Part shown: positions 45,801 to 60,800 of the stretch, piece after piece
Position numbering within the stretch: position 1 is the first letter of the stretch
Layout: the number at the start of each line of letters is the position of its first letter
Assembly: GCF_001522545.3 (NCBI RefSeq)
Contig: NC_031772.1
Location: 792,865-856,864, forward strand
Length of the DNA: 64,000 nucleotides
Source of the DNA: Parus major
Lineage: Eukaryota; Chordata; Aves; Passeriformes; Paridae
Direction: 5' to 3'
Made by a program: the position numbers and the translations under genes
Notes under the pieces: model-generated
The model's input: only the letters and a program-made list of their open reading frames with translations
Database searches by the model: none
What the model was told of the DNA's origin: nothing

Positions 45801-48800
45801 AGCAGCCTGTTTTTACTCCAAGTTATGTTATTTCCCTGCAATGTAAGGCCTCACTCCAGAGTTTTGCTACCAGGCTCCTAAAAATCAATTCTCCAGTGAG
45901 AATTAGTGGACTTGGATCAGCAATGGGACAATAGGAAAGCTTCTGCTTCAGAGTCAGTCACAGAAAAATTGATCAAATGTACCTTTTATAAGCTCTTGCT
46001 GCTTGAACAAAATTTTTCTTATTTCATTCAACCATGCCATTTTCAGATCTACTGTTTGGGCCTGGAAGAAGAGAAAATTGTCTGAATTTTGAATTAAGAG
46101 TCATCCATTATAATGTAGGAATAAAATCTTACTTTTCTATGCCATAATTATCTGAAATCCTCTTTTTTTCCCAAAGCTACTACTAAATTTTAAACAGTCT
46201 TAATCTTTTAAAATTGATGATTCCCATCACATCCAGACAAGGCAGAGTGGAAATTGTAGAGCTATCACTACAGCCATAAAGATCAGTGAGACATTTTCTT
46301 CCTTCTGCTCTGAGGATGTGCAAATCCCCAGATTTCTGAAGCTACAAACCTGCACCACATAGACCTCTTCTCGCCCGCTGTACCAGATCTCAAACTTCCG
46401 ATGATCTCCTTTCACATTCTCTGTTATTCCAACTGCATTCATCTGCAAATCCAAACAAAAAATTAAACAGAACACAAAGCTCCCTCTTCCCCAGGAATCC
46501 AGACTTTTGACAGCAAGTTAAACCTGTTTTCACTGACTTTAACATGTTTCAACAATTTTAATTTAAGTAGCAACTGAAAGTCATTATCTGTCTCATCCCT
46601 CCTGACTTTCTATCAGCTGCATTTTGGATAAGCTTTCCAAAACAAATCAATGGACCTTTGGGAAGTTTTCATTTGGGAATCAGTAGAACTAACTGAAGCA
46701 TCAGCTCAGCTGCCTCTTTCAGCACAGAATTTCTCAGATTTGGCACATGAAGATTTATAAATACATAAATGACACATTATTTGTCCACATACATTATTTC
46801 TGCCATATTATTCTTTACTCACTCACTGAATGCTTTGTTTCCTTTTGCCAGTGATCTTTCAAACCCATTTGTGAAGCCTTTAGCTCCTTCAGGAGTTTGA
46901 GTTCAATGCCTTTTGCCCCCTGACCATCCCTGCAGTGGTGACAGCACCCTAGGAAGAATGAGCCCTTCTTTCCAAAAGGAGGGTTAATTTTTGGGTACAG
47001 CCTGAGCTGCCCCAAGCCTGGCCTCCAGGACACGTGCAGGCTGGAAGTTGAATTGTGCTTTACTCATTACCAGCAACTACTTTTGATAGTTTGGATGAAA
47101 ACACCAAAGGCCCAAATCCTTCAGGATCTGCACAATGTGACCCACCTGAACCAAGCTTAAACCATGATTAGAGACAAGAAACCTTCAGCAACAGGAGACC
47201 CCTGACCTCCCTCCTGGTGAGGCCATGAAGATTGCTGTGATACCTGATACCACATGAACCATCCTCTCCCTTAAAGCAGGGTTTGCTGGCAATTATTCAC
47301 TGATTAAAGGATGCTCAAAAATAGCTCAGGTATCTCACTTGCATGTTTTGGAACAGATGTAATAATAAAGGTATCATCTATCATAAATTATTCACACAGA
47401 CTGGATTAGACAAATCCACTATAAACACAAACAAAACCTTAAAAATAACATCTGCTCAACACTGCTGTTCCCCCTTGATAATATGTGTGTGCCCAGAGCT
47501 TTTGTTCTGAAAGACTTTGATGATTTACAGAGTAGGTACCATGGACAAATGTTCTGTTCCAACTGCTTCACGTGCTGGTGCCCCTTTGCAGGGACATGAA
47601 CAGCCTCAGGGAGCAGCAACCAAGCTGATTTTGACATCATAGAAACATTTAGGCTGGAAAAGACCCAACACCAACCATTCCCTCAGCCCTGCCAAGGCCA
47701 CCACGAACCCCTGTCCCCAAGTGCCACATCCACGTGCCTTTAAATCCCTCCAGGGATGGGGACCCCCTGTCCTGGGCAGCTGTGCCAGTGCCTGGCCACA
47801 CCTCACAGCCAACTCAACCCCCCTGGGAAAACTTGAGGCCATTTCCCCTTCAGAAAGCTGGATGAGCCTCTGCTTTAATTTTATAAAAACTTAAAATTGA
47901 TGAAAGCTCTTGGAAGGGCAGCCTAGAGAGCACCTCATCCCAGCACTGCAATTCCCAGCTCTGTGCCTCTTGTTTACCTTGGCAATTTATAGAGGCTCCC
48001 ACAAAACTGCCCAGGCTTCAAGATATTAGAAATTGTAGATGATCTACTAAGGTGATGCAAAGAACAAGTGCCAGGAAGAGACAGATTTAAGGTCTGTTCA
48101 TTCAGGTCAGTGGATTTTAAAATTCCATTTCCTCTCCCTGCCCAGGATTTACTGTCAGCTGCTGGATCACTGCAGTGCAGCCAAAGCTGGCTTAGTGCAA
48201 AGTTCTGGGATGGTGCTCACCTGCATCAGCTTCCACCTGGCACCAGGCAGATCTACCTGGCATCCTCTGGGTCACTGACTCACCTGAAGAGGTATTTACC
48301 ACTCAGGATGCAGAACATCATCCTGAGGGTTTCTTTTGTTTGTTTTATGGATGATTTGTTACACAGCATCTACCCAACAGCTCATTTCAATCCTGAATCC
48401 CCAAAACACATTGCTGCAAAGAAAAATAATTTCCTGATATTTAGGGACGTGGTTTAGTGGTGGATTTGGCAGTGCTGGTTTAACAGCTGGACTCTGTGAT
48501 CTCAGAGGTCTTTTCCACTATCAGTGTCTGTGATTACAAATCAAATAAATGTCAAGCTCCAGAAACAGGCTTTTGCTCTCAGTACAGCAATTCTCAAACA
48601 TAGGTGAGCAGATGTAATCCTGTCACATCCACAGATTCTCTAGGTCCACCCTCTGTGTCAAACCAAACAACTGGAAAATGAGTCCTCTCGAGGCAAAGGA
48701 AACCTGTGGACACATTGTCTGGACTCCTGAGCCTGGGATTTTCTCCCCTGAGCTGCACTTCCCCCTGACAACTCTTCAGTCCTTTCAAAAGCAGGCATGG

Positions 48801-51800
48801 TAAAACAAGCCCTGCAGGGGAAACAAGCTCTCCAGAAAGAAAATGATGCTTCTTGGGGAAAACACTGGGTACCAGAGCATATGGCCTGAGACTTGCTTTT
48901 ATTACATCATTTGTAACATGCACCAGAGCTGAACAGACTTCTCTGCTGTTACTCTGTTTTCTGACAACTTCTGGCAAATCCCTCCCCAGACCCCACTGAG
49001 AGCAGGGACCTGCAGCAGGGATCTGCTCTGCCTGCAGGTTCTCAGTGTTCCCAATATAAAATATACCCCTATGGCCTTCCATTTTTCAAGAAAAACAAGA
49101 GCACTGAGGAGAAAATGCTGATATTAGAACTGCTCATCACATGCAGTGTGCCAGGTGGCCTCTTTTAGAGCAGCACTTTGGGAATTTTATTGATAATAGT
49201 TAGCATTTATAGGGTTGGGACAGTTGTTTACATCCCTCACAATTTGCCATAGGCTACCCTTGTCATCTGATAATTGTCCTTTCAGCTGCAGTTGGAGCCT
49301 GCCAAAGGAGAAGGGAATGGGGAGGAAGAGGAGTTAACCCTGCATCCTCCTGGGGGTGGGAAACAGGGCTCAGGAGAACAGAGCCTGCCCTAGGAGCCTC
49401 CCTGGGCCAGGAGGAGCCCCCTGCTCTCCCAGGTGGGCTGGGGAAGACACAGTGCCCTTCCACAGCCTCAGGCACTCCTGGAACAGACTGGAGCAGGAGA
49501 CCAGCACATCTGTACCCCTGGCACTGGCACAGCTCCATTTCCCTGGCACAGTCACAGCCCTGACTCCCAGTCCAGGGGCTCTCCCAGCTGCTGTCTCAGC
49601 TCTGGGGGTCCTCAGAGTTCACCCAACCAACAGCCTTCCATGGATATGGTCAGAGTTATCCAACAGCCTTCCATGGATATGGTCAGANCCAACAGCCTTC
49701 CATGGATATGGTCAGAGTTATCCAACAGCCTTCCATGGATATGGCACATCCCTGCCAGGCATCACAGCCCTCAGCAGCAGCAGATGAGCCACCAAGTCAG
49801 AGAAAAAAATCCCCTCTGGCTCTGCAGTTCCTGCTCTGCAATGTACATGGCTGTGTAAAACATCCTTACTTTCATAAATAAAAATATCAACTCCTTACTT
49901 TCAGAAAGTGCTTAAAGCTGTAAGATGAGGTTTTGTCATATCCATCTCCGTGCTCCTCTCGCTTCTTGCAGAAGACCAAGGCTTTCTCATACAGAAACAG
50001 GTGCCTCTGCATGGGCTTGAACCTGGCCAGATCCTTCATTTTTGTTGGCCCTTTTCGGTGTCCTGTCCAAACACTGAAAGATCCCTGCATCAATACCTTC
50101 CCCAGTTCGCTCAGGTCACCCTGGGGACAGCGTGACAAACAAAAAAGGAAGAAAGAGACGTCAATTAAGACGTAAGAGGACTCTGCAAACAATGATGGGA
50201 CACAGGGGACTCTGTTCCAAGGCACGTCCCTCTAAGAATAGGTCTTCCCAGAAGGATCAGAGGATCTTTTGGGAGTGATGACCTGGTGCCAGGGGATAAG
50301 CACAGGTCTCATGCAGGGCTGCAGCGAGTTTAGAAAGTCAGAAACTGGAAGAACTAAAAATAACAGAAAACCATCCAGCTCCTATGGAAGTGCACTTTGA
50401 GAGCTCTGGGACAGGGAAGTGAGATTTGAGCCTGAACTGAGTCTCAGAAGATAGAATTCTCCAAGAGGCCAGGCCTGGGACCAGCAGCTTCCCTGAAAGC
50501 CAAGGCAAGACAAGCACTGCAATGGGAAAGGCTCAGAATCAGCCTCAGAGTTGTTTGCTAAGCACTGAATGGGAAATGCTATGAAAACACCCCAGGTGAG
50601 TTATTAGCTCAGCCATGAGAACACAAAGGGGCACACTGGAAAATTACTGCAGAAAACCACAAGGTGGCAAAGTGTGGGCACCGTGTGGCTCTGGATATTC
50701 CCAAAGCCCTGGAATCAGAAGGAAGATTGTCACCTGTGAGGGCTCCCTGAGCCCATTCCCTTGGAAACTGTTCTGGGCTAGAACTCAGCTCACACATTGT
50801 GGACACCATCCATTCCCAGAACACCACCCAGCCTTGTGCAAGGGCTCTCATTGCTCAGAGCTACTCACATCGTATCCTGTGATTGAAATCTGATGCATGG
50901 AGTCATTGACTGACTTCAGCAAATCCAGCATCGCAACCAGAGCTTCTTGAAGTTCCTGAACTCCATCACAGCTCGTGCTGTACTTTAGCAGCTCCTGAAA
51001 ATAGAAATAGGAGAGCACGTGTTTGCACTTGAACAAAGCAGATTTTTCCACCTTGCCTGAAGTTTCCAGTGCCCAGAAGTGACCTACACCGAGTTTCTTT
51101 TTTCATGTCACTGAGAAAGGGAAAAGGAAAAAAGGCTCCCTCTAAAGTACAGTCAGTATGAGGCGTGGAACAGGTCAAGGAGGGATGGCCTATTTTTAAT
51201 GTGTTTCCTTAAGGTGGTGTCAGCATAGAGCAGCATCACATTCCTCTGATTCCTTTGTCTTGTGTTTTCCTGCCTGGTAAGATATGGCAAATAAGGCTGG
51301 GGTTTTTCATTAGCTTGCAGCAGATGACTGTCTTCAGACTGGCAGACACAAAGAACAGAATTTATAAAATCCAGAGCCTTCAAGTCAGTAAATGGAAGAC
51401 AGAATTTTACCACTGAGATAAAATTAGTTTCATTTCAAATCTCCTGTGCCCACCTACAGCTGCATGTGTACACATTCACGAGGCTAGAAGGTACCAAGTG
51501 TTATTCCTGCCTTCCAAAGTGAGAATAACAGCACTGCCCTGCCTCAGATAGGGGACACAAGAATAATTGCATTAAAGATTACAGGTGCTATCAACACCTG
51601 AGGAGAAGAAGAGATGCAACAATATATTTCATTCATTTGATTCCCATGATCAACTTCAGCTCGGTTTTCTTACAAATGCTTCTGTAATTCTGTATCTCTG
51701 AACAGATTTAAACAGTCTGTCCTTAAAAAATGGGCTGTTAAAAGCACTTGTTCCTTTTTCAGGTGTGTGAACATTCATCTTCACTGAAATTCGCTTCAGG

Positions 51801-54800
51801 AGAGGCCAAGATAAACAATATGTCATCCAAAGCTTGGTGCTGATTTACAGGTAACCTTTAATTGATAAATAAAACCAATCTAATCTATCTGCTGATGCCC
51901 TTTGAAAGCAGAACATGAAATACCTTCAGAAGTAACTGGTATTTTGTCAGGCGCTGCACCGGTTTGAGCAGATAGGAATCCAGCCCCAGTTTGTGTTCTA
52001 ATTTTCTTTGGCATTCCTGGAACACAGAATTCAAGTTTTGCACCATCTGTAAGTAGTTATTCCAACAGCACCACCGTGGGGTTTGAGGACTTCAAAGATT
52101 TCATGTCAAAGTGTTGAATGGTACCTACAACTAAAGAAATGTTATAACACCCTGCAGAATAACACGAGTGGATCTGCACTCCTGGGGTACCAGAACCTCC
52201 AGCATCCCTTTTTGTGAGAATTTAGGGTGCTTTTTCACACAACACCAACCAAAATGCAGGAGAACTGTGGCTTCTCGAGGAGGGGATCTAGGACAAGTCC
52301 CCCAGTGGTGCCTGCCCAGGTAGAAGCAGCAGCTCACCTGGAAGAAGGCGCTCTCGGAGCACTGCCTCCACAGGGACTCGGAGCGGGGCTTGTTCTGGCA
52401 GTACTTCTCATACATCTGGAAATCCTCCCGCTGCAAGGCAAGCCAAGAGCCAAGTCACCCCCAGGGACCCAACCCTGCCGGGCAGCAAACGAGGCCAGTG
52501 CCAGAACACGTGTGCTTTCAGCTCTGCTGCCAGCTTTAGTGCCCAGAAGTGAGCGAGTCTGGGTGAGCAAAGCACAGCTGGGGATCACAGCTGGTCCCAC
52601 AGTGCCTGCTCTGCCCCATCTCTGCTGGCCCTGAGGGGCAGGAGCCTCTCACTCAACCAACACCACCGAGGTGCTGCAGAGTGCCACACACCAGGAGAAA
52701 CACTGACCTGCAGTCTGCTTTCTACGTGAAAATGATTCACCCACCCTGTCTAGGAAACAACATCCCACTCTCTCAGGTGCTCCCAGGCAGTTTTCCAAAC
52801 TGTGCAGGAAGATTCTGCAAGAGATGGGAGAAGGGACAGAAAGGCAGCAGTGAGCCAGGTGAGGGTTGGGTATTCCAGCATTCCCAGGGATCAGTGTGAT
52901 AAAAGGGGAACACAGCAGCACCATACTTGTTGTGGAAGTCGTAGATCTCGGGCATGTTTCCAAAGAGCACGTCCTTCCTGTTCCTCAGCACGGGGGGCAG
53001 GAGCATGAGCATGGCAGGATTATCCATCTCAGCTCTGTAGCCCTGCCAGATGAAAAAGGGCTCATCACTCAGCTGCCATCTCCTCAAAGGCAGATGAAAA
53101 GGGGACATGAACACACTTTCAGTATGATCTCTTGTTTCCAAGTGCAACATCCCTTTACTCCCTGTTTTTGGTCTCTCAATCCCTGTCTTTCAGCCCCCCT
53201 GGGCACACGGGGCTGTGGTCCCAAAGGAAATGGTGAGGGACAGCTCCCGTGGGGCTGGCAGCACTGCAGAGATGCTCCCAATTCTCCAAAGGCAAATCAG
53301 CCTGGCTGCAGGAGAGGAGGCACAGGAGTGCTTGTGTGGGTCATGGCAGTGGCAGTGTGTGTGTGCAGCCCCACACAGCCCAGCCAGAACCAGTGCCAGA
53401 GTGAGCTACAAACCAGACACAGCTGGAGATCAAATCAAAAATCAATGGGCTCTTTGCCCTTGCACAAGACATGCTGAGCACTAGGGTCTTGCTCAATGCT
53501 TCAGAATTCTGGATTCTGAGGCTCCACTTGCCCCCTGAAATCACTTCCAGGCTCCCAGACTGGGGAGGAGATGGAAGGGACAGCACTGAAATACAAATTG
53601 TTGGGTGGAACTGGGGAAGAGTGTACAGCTCCCCAGAGTAACAGCCCATCAGGGCAGCAGGTATGGCAGATTTCCTAACTGCAGAGCAGGGAGGAGGCAC
53701 TGCAGAGCCCCCAGGAATGCCACCAGCCACAGCTCAGGCTGGCCCTGCTGCTCTCCAAGGACTGAGGCCCTTCTACATGAGCAGCAAATGTGTTCAGTAT
53801 GTACAGCACATCTCCTCTGCCTTTCCAAACTAATCTCTCACACTCACTGTGCTTGGAATCAATATTCCTTGTATTAAGCAGGCATTTTGTAGTTGATTAA
53901 GGATGCAATAGATGATAAGTATCTGGACAATTAGTCATTTTTATTTAAGGCCAGCAAGCAGGCTTCCCTCTTTAAAGGAAATTCTATTTCCAGAATACTG
54001 AAGTCAATCTGTCCATTTTTCTCTATCTAGACTCGATGTGCATAGCCATAAATCTGTGTACCTGCCAAGTGCTTCATCACAGAGAGTGGTTTAACAAAAA
54101 ACCCAATCAGTGCAGGGAAATTATGTGTAACTACCTGCAGTCCAACAGATTTATATCCTGCTTGCTCCTGGGTGAGAGAAATGTGACAGGGGGGAGCTAT
54201 TTAACAGCCAACTTGTTTTGGCCATCAGCAAGAGTTATTTTGGAATAAAGTACTAATGTGTAAATGACAGTATGAGAAATCATTATCTGCTTTCAAAAGT
54301 AATGTGCTTCATACAGTCACGAACTTCATAGTATTGAGACAGAATTCTCCCAAGGATAAAACACAAGCTGTTTCCTTTTGTTTCCTAAAGGTAAAGGAAA
54401 TTAGAGAACTGTAAAAAGAAACAGCTTTTTGTATATTTTACAGGCCCTGCTAAGGCTAATTACCAATGCTTTTGTGTACAAACAGAAGGATTCTCCTTTG
54501 TTGTCGATGAAAAGCTCATCCTGACACCAACTGCTCCTGCAGATGCCTCCAACAAAGAAAACCTAAAGAGCAAACTGGAGCATTTCTGACTAGATTGGGA
54601 TCTGGCAGTCTGGTGGAAGGCTGCCCTGTCACATCTTTGCTCAGTTTGACAGTGGCAGGTGCCCTTTTGTAGTCACAAATTCACAGGGAACTGTACAGGG
54701 AACTGTAACAAGCAACCTGGAGAAGTCACTCACCGTCAAAACAGTGAAGAGTTCCTCCACATACACTCTCTCTGTTTCTATAAGCTCATTTATGACATGA

Positions 54801-57800
54801 CTAAAATAAAAAAATAGAAGTGTATTATTTTCAGGTCAATAAAAAGCCCCACAGGTGATCAGTGCAGGCCAAGGAGCCCAAAATGTGTGATAGCATCAAT
54901 AACCAAGAGGTAAAAGCACAAGAGACCTCACCTGGGACAGGCTGGAAGAGCACAGGGATGGGGCAAGGACTGGCCAGAAATGAACAGCAGTTTAGGTCAT
55001 GCAAATGGGGTGAGTGCTTACCCTTTCAGTATATCTAAGCTGTCATCACTGTCTGAAATAAAATACTGCAAGGAATTCCGCTTCTCCTGGTAGTCGTGCA
55101 TGACTTCGATCTGGAAGAGAAAGGGGATGCACTGGGAAGAGCTGCAGGAAGGGCCCTGCAGGGGCAGGAGGAGCCCAGCCCCTGGTGCCAGCCAGGAAAC
55201 TCTTTGGGGAAGGATGAAATGAGCTTCCTTAGAACAACCCTGGGGCAGCAAACCTTAACAGGAAAAAACACGGAATGGGTAGCCACATTTTCCCAGAAAT
55301 TACTCTGCTACATAAAATCTGAAAACACTGGCGACATAATTCATTAGTGAAGAGGCCAGAGAAGAGTTTCCACAGGGGAAATATCTGAGGATGGGGATAT
55401 TTCCTAATACACACCTCTGTTATGTAAGAAATAAGCTCAGGGAATAACACACAGGAAATTGGTATCTGGATATTGGAAAATCAATCAAGATAGAGCTCAG
55501 GTGTTGGATTAATCCAACTAAGCCACATGGATATAAGAGGGTTTGGCTTTGCTTGATTTTTTTAAGAGGAAAAGGAAAATAAAGAGACCATCTCCAAATC
55601 CAAACTTCAGAGCAGTTTCAGTTTTTGTGTGTATAAAACTGATTCAGATTTCATGAATAATTTTTACCTTGCGAGAACTTGGAGTTTTTCTTGAAGTTTT
55701 CTTCCCAGGGAGAGAGAGATCAAATGAAAATTTCAAACTGGAATTAAAATCTACACCTTGGGTAGAAAAAAAGCAGAGTTACATAATGTAGATCTAGAGT
55801 GAAGGAGATTCTTCAGACAGAAACTGATAAATCAGGAAGAAAAATGGGATACACTTTAAGAATAAATAATTAGTTAGCTCCTACTAATAGCAGCTGACAA
55901 AATAAAGGGTATTTATCCCAAACAATACTGATTCCACACAGCACATCAGATGGTCATAAAGGCCATAAAGTACAAATATTTAGAAAAAACAAAATGCCCA
56001 CTAAGGGAACACAGTAACCAAAACCTAACAAAGTCTCTGAAGCCCAAGTATATGATAACAGCAAAAACAATAAAAGCAAATAATCTACAAAAAAGAACAT
56101 CCCTTACTAGGACACTGTTTTAAGGTCCTTTTATGAATGTAGGGAAAGATGCTCAGCTGTAATAAACTGTTTCTCCATCTTGCACAAATTTATTGATATT
56201 GTCAGTAAATAATTACAAGCTGTAATTGAGCTACAGAGGTAACCTGGAAGCTCAAAAACAAAGCCTCAATCTCTCCAATGAGTTGTATGACATCACTGAA
56301 ATACTCTGTAAGAAGAATGTGGACAATGCTGGAGAGAGTCCAGGGGAGGCTCTGAGGGCAAACTGGTGTGGAGAGCACATCTGCAGCTGGGGCAGCTGTG
56401 AGAGCTGCAGTGACCANNNNNNNNNNNNNNNNNNNNNNNNNNNNNNNNNNNNNNNNNNNNNNNNNNNNNNNNNNNNNNNNNNNNNNNNNNNNNNNNNNNN
56501 NNNNNNNNNNNNNNNNNNNNNNNNNNNNNNNNNNNNNNNNNNNNNNNNNNNNNNNNNNNNNNNNNNNNNNNNNNNNNNNNNNNNNNNNNNNNNNNNNNNN
56601 NNNNNNNNNNNNNNNNNNNNNNNNNNNNNNNNNNNNNNNNNNNNNNNNNNNNNNNNNNNNNNNNNNNNNNNNNNNNNNNNNNNNNNNNNNNNNNNNNNNN
56701 NNNNNNNNNNNNNNNNNNNNNNNNNNNNNNNNNNNNNNNNNNNNNNNNNNNNNNNNNNNNNNNNNNNNNNNNNNNNNNNNNNNNNNNNNNNNNNNNNNNN
56801 NNNNNNNNNNNNNNNNNNNNNNNNNNNNNNNNNNNNNNNNNNNNNNNNNNNNNNNNNNNNNNNNNNNNNNNNNNNNNNNNNNNNNNNNNNNNNNNNNNNN
56901 NNNNNNNNNNNNNNNNNNNNNNNNNNNNNNNNNNNNNNNNNNNNNNNNNNNNNNNNNNNNNNNNNNNNNNNNNNNNNNNNNNNNNNNNNNNNNNNNNNNN
57001 NNNNNNNNNNNNNNNNNNNNNNNNNNNNNNNNNNNNNNNNNNNNNNNNNNNNNNNNNNNNNNNNNNNNNNNNNNNNNNNNNNNNNNNNNNNNNNNNNNNN
57101 NNNNNNNNNNNNNNNNNNNNNNNNNNNNNNNNNNNNNNNNNNNNNNNNNNNNNNNNNNNNNNNNNNCTGAGGGTCACCAGGGCCAGGCCTTGCAGGTGTA
57201 ATCAGAGAGCTCTGGATGCTGCAGACAGACCAGAGGTGTGCGTGGGCTGGGCCCATCACACATGGGAAGACCCAAAAGAGATGAGGACTCACACCCGGGG
57301 TCCTGCTGAGGGCTGGAGCTGGATGGGAGACGGGCACCAGCTTCTCCTGCAAGAGTGACTCTGCTCCAGCACCTGGGCTCTGCCACAGCCTGCAGTGCCA
57401 CTTGTGCACATCTCACACCTGAGGGCTCAGGGTGGGAGAAATTTACTCTTTCCCCTGCTCCCCACCCCCAAAAAATGGTTTAAAAATTAGACCCACATTT
57501 CTCAGACAGGCTTCAAATCCAGGGCAAAGATAAAAGGAAGCATCTGTTCTCAGACAGAGACAGAAGGGGGGGAAAGGGGCATAGAAATATAAGAAAGGAA
57601 GGAATAGAGGACGAAAGTGATGTGCTCAGAGTTGGTTTGGTTTCAAGCCACACCATAAAACCCATCCATCTCAAAGCACTCCCAGCAGAGCTCAGCGTGT
57701 GCCTTTGACACTGCCCATCATGCCAGCAGGCCTGCAGCAGTTTGATGTTTGGTATCAAACAGACTTTATTAAAAAGCTCTCTTGTCATGATCTAGCCAAA

Positions 57801-60800
57801 GAGGAGCCTTTTGTCTTTCCCACACTTGATCATTACTTTCAGGCAGAGGATTAATGGAGGATGCCTGTGCTTTGCAGGTGACCGAGTGCCTCTGCTAGAA
57901 AAACCTGCATCCCATAAAAGCATGAAATAAGTCCAGCTGAGTGATGATGATCTCACAACATCCCACAGAGGTGGCCACCCATTTACCCTACTCTTTCAGT
58001 CAATAATTTGCCTTTAACCCTTTCCTCTTTCTAGGAAGCTGGAAAAGCTTTACTTTATGTTTTACCTTTACTGCCAGGTAAAACGGGCAGTGCTCTACTT
58101 TGAAGACTCAGAGCTTTTACTGATTGAGGAAAGGGCTTCAGAAGGTAATGTGCTTTAGAGAGGGTGGCATCAGCCTGGGAAGAGGAAATCTGGGATTTAT
58201 TTGCTGCACTGGCGTGCATCTGGAGTAGTTTCATTTCTCTCATTGCATCCAGCTTCATTCCCACCCCTCCACTTGGCAATTTCCATTTCTCATTCCCTGA
58301 ACTGAAGCTGCTTTTGCTGCTGTATGACACCTGCTACAGCTTACCATAACCAGTATTTGTGAATTCATCATAAAAGCCTTGTGTTAAAACACAAATGTTT
58401 AATTGCTTTTATGTAGTCAGATCACTGAATTTAATATTCTGACATAATTTAGCAAGTCCCTGGTTGGAAATACATAGATGCTACTTTGGAATCTCTTTTA
58501 ATTCTGTCTGGTACACTCAGGCCAAGGATGAAAGTTTTAATGTTAATAATTTAAAGCTAACATGGTGCCACATCCCATTACCAAAACTAAGGCAGAACAT
58601 TCAGTGACCTCAGTTCAATGAGAATTTGTACCTTTATGGGCATTAATTATTCCACAACTGGGATTTAGGGAAGACACCCTGAAGGAATCAAAAGGAGCTA
58701 AGCATCCAGCTCATTTCTGTTCATGAGATTTGAGCTCCTCATTTCTCCAAGCTCCTTTGCAAACATCAGTCTAACTTTATGTCAGTTCCAGCTCAAGACA
58801 GCCACAGAGAATAGGCAAGCTAATAAATTTATAAGCCCTGCCCTTTTTTCCTGTAGTATTAACTCACCAGATTCCAGCCCAGCAGGATGCCAGTAAAGCA
58901 GAACTGGTGTGCACTACCTACAGCTCCTTTTACTGAGTAGGAAGTGGAATGAATAACAAGCAACCACCTTCATCCTTCACACAGGTATGGGAACATTGAC
59001 ACAAACACTGGAAAGGTAATAAATCACCTGCTATGTATTTAACACCGTCCAATAACTGTATCTGCCAGCAAGGCTAAGTTAGCTCCTCAAAACCCTCTTA
59101 AGCCTTACTCTTCCTGCCTCAAAGCAAAATTATCAGCTGAAAACACCGTAAGCCCGCAGTGTTTTACCGTGTTTAGGAGAGAATAAGGGTGACTTTGATC
59201 TCGGTGGATTTTCTGGCCGAGGAGCCACGAGCTGGACGGGCCGCACGTGTTTGTCCAGCAGCTTCTTGAAGCAGGACTGCCGGTTCTCAAACATGCTGCG
59301 AACGTTCTCCAGCTTCACCTGCACTGCCTGGATCTGGCACTGCAGAGAGTGAAGGGAGAAACACATAATCACCGTGCATTTGCACTTTGGCCCAAAGCAG
59401 AGGACTGTAAAGGTGACAGCACCGCCACACGGTCCAACCCCGCTTCTCACCTGTGTGACAAGGAACTGGAGGCACTGCTTACCTTCAACTCAGATGTTAA
59501 GACTGACTCAAAATCGTAGTGTAGGGCTTGGGGATCATAGTTTAAGTAGGCTGAAGAGCTTTCAAGAAATCTTTCTATGTCCTGGAGTGCTTTCTGAGCG
59601 CCTTCCTTAGACTGGCACTTATCCATCTGCTGGTTGGCGAGCAGGTAGGCACCTTCATCACAGCACTGCAGAGCCTGGGGACAGCACAGCAGTGAGACCT
59701 CAGGGCTCCCTCCTCTGCAGCGAGGTTCTCATGAGGAGCATCACTGATGGGCTCTGGATGCAGCTAAACAGCCCTCCCAAAGCCCTCAGCACTCACCGTG
59801 GATTGATTAGAAAGCAAAAGGCCACATTTTTTCTGTAAGGTGACTGCAGTCCTGAACAGACCCAGGCAAGCTGTTCCCACTTGTACCTGGCTGACATCAG
59901 TGGTGTACCTGCCATGGAAGCACCGGGCACAGCTGACCCCAGTGACGAGCAGATGCTCATTTCTCCCCCTGGGAAAGCTGCAGTGGGCACTTTGGAGCTC
60001 ACAGGGAGGCTGGCAGGTTTCCTGAGGCTCAGTGCAGACCTGAACTGGGGCTCATTGGCACTCACACACTGCTGTGCTCCAGGTTGGGAAGATGCTCCAG
60101 TCAAGAACAACAGAGCATCTCCAGTGCAGTGAGGGGAAGGGAGACATGGAGAGCAGGACCATGCTGTGCTCCAGCACAGCCCCAGGCTAGACCCTGGGCA
60201 CCAACCAGGCCTGCAAGGAGCCCAGGGGAGGCCCCTGTCCTGCAGCTGAGAGGCTGCCAAGGAACCCCCTGTCCCCACAGATCAGCACAATGCTGAAGTG
60301 GAGCACACAGAGAGGAAAAATGAGCTCCCCAGTTCCCCAAAACAGGGAAATGGAACAGGGTCAAAATTCACCGTTTCTCTTAATTGGCATCAAGCACATT
60401 ACAGCCGTGTGCCTTCTGGCCTAATTAGCGTGAATTTCCCTAAATGAATATTTGATGCTGATTAAGTTATCAAAGAGCATTGGAACCACATGATTCTACT
60501 TCCATGCTAGAACACAGCAGCTGTGCCTATCTACCAATCTGTCACCTTATTTTCCACTCAGCTATGTTCATTCTCAATAAATCACTGAGAAGAAAGGGCT
60601 GGAGTTTATGTGAAAGCATTACCTCTGTCGCACTGGCCATGAAAAACTCCAAAGACAATTAATACATGGCTGCAGCATGAAATCATGACCGAGAGCAGCA
60701 GGGGAACTTGGTGTTCTGTGGAGATGCCCAGCTCTTTCTGCTGCCCTCACAGGTACCTGTTTGCTGACTCCCCAGCTAAGGGAGGGGTGTGCCACTCCTC

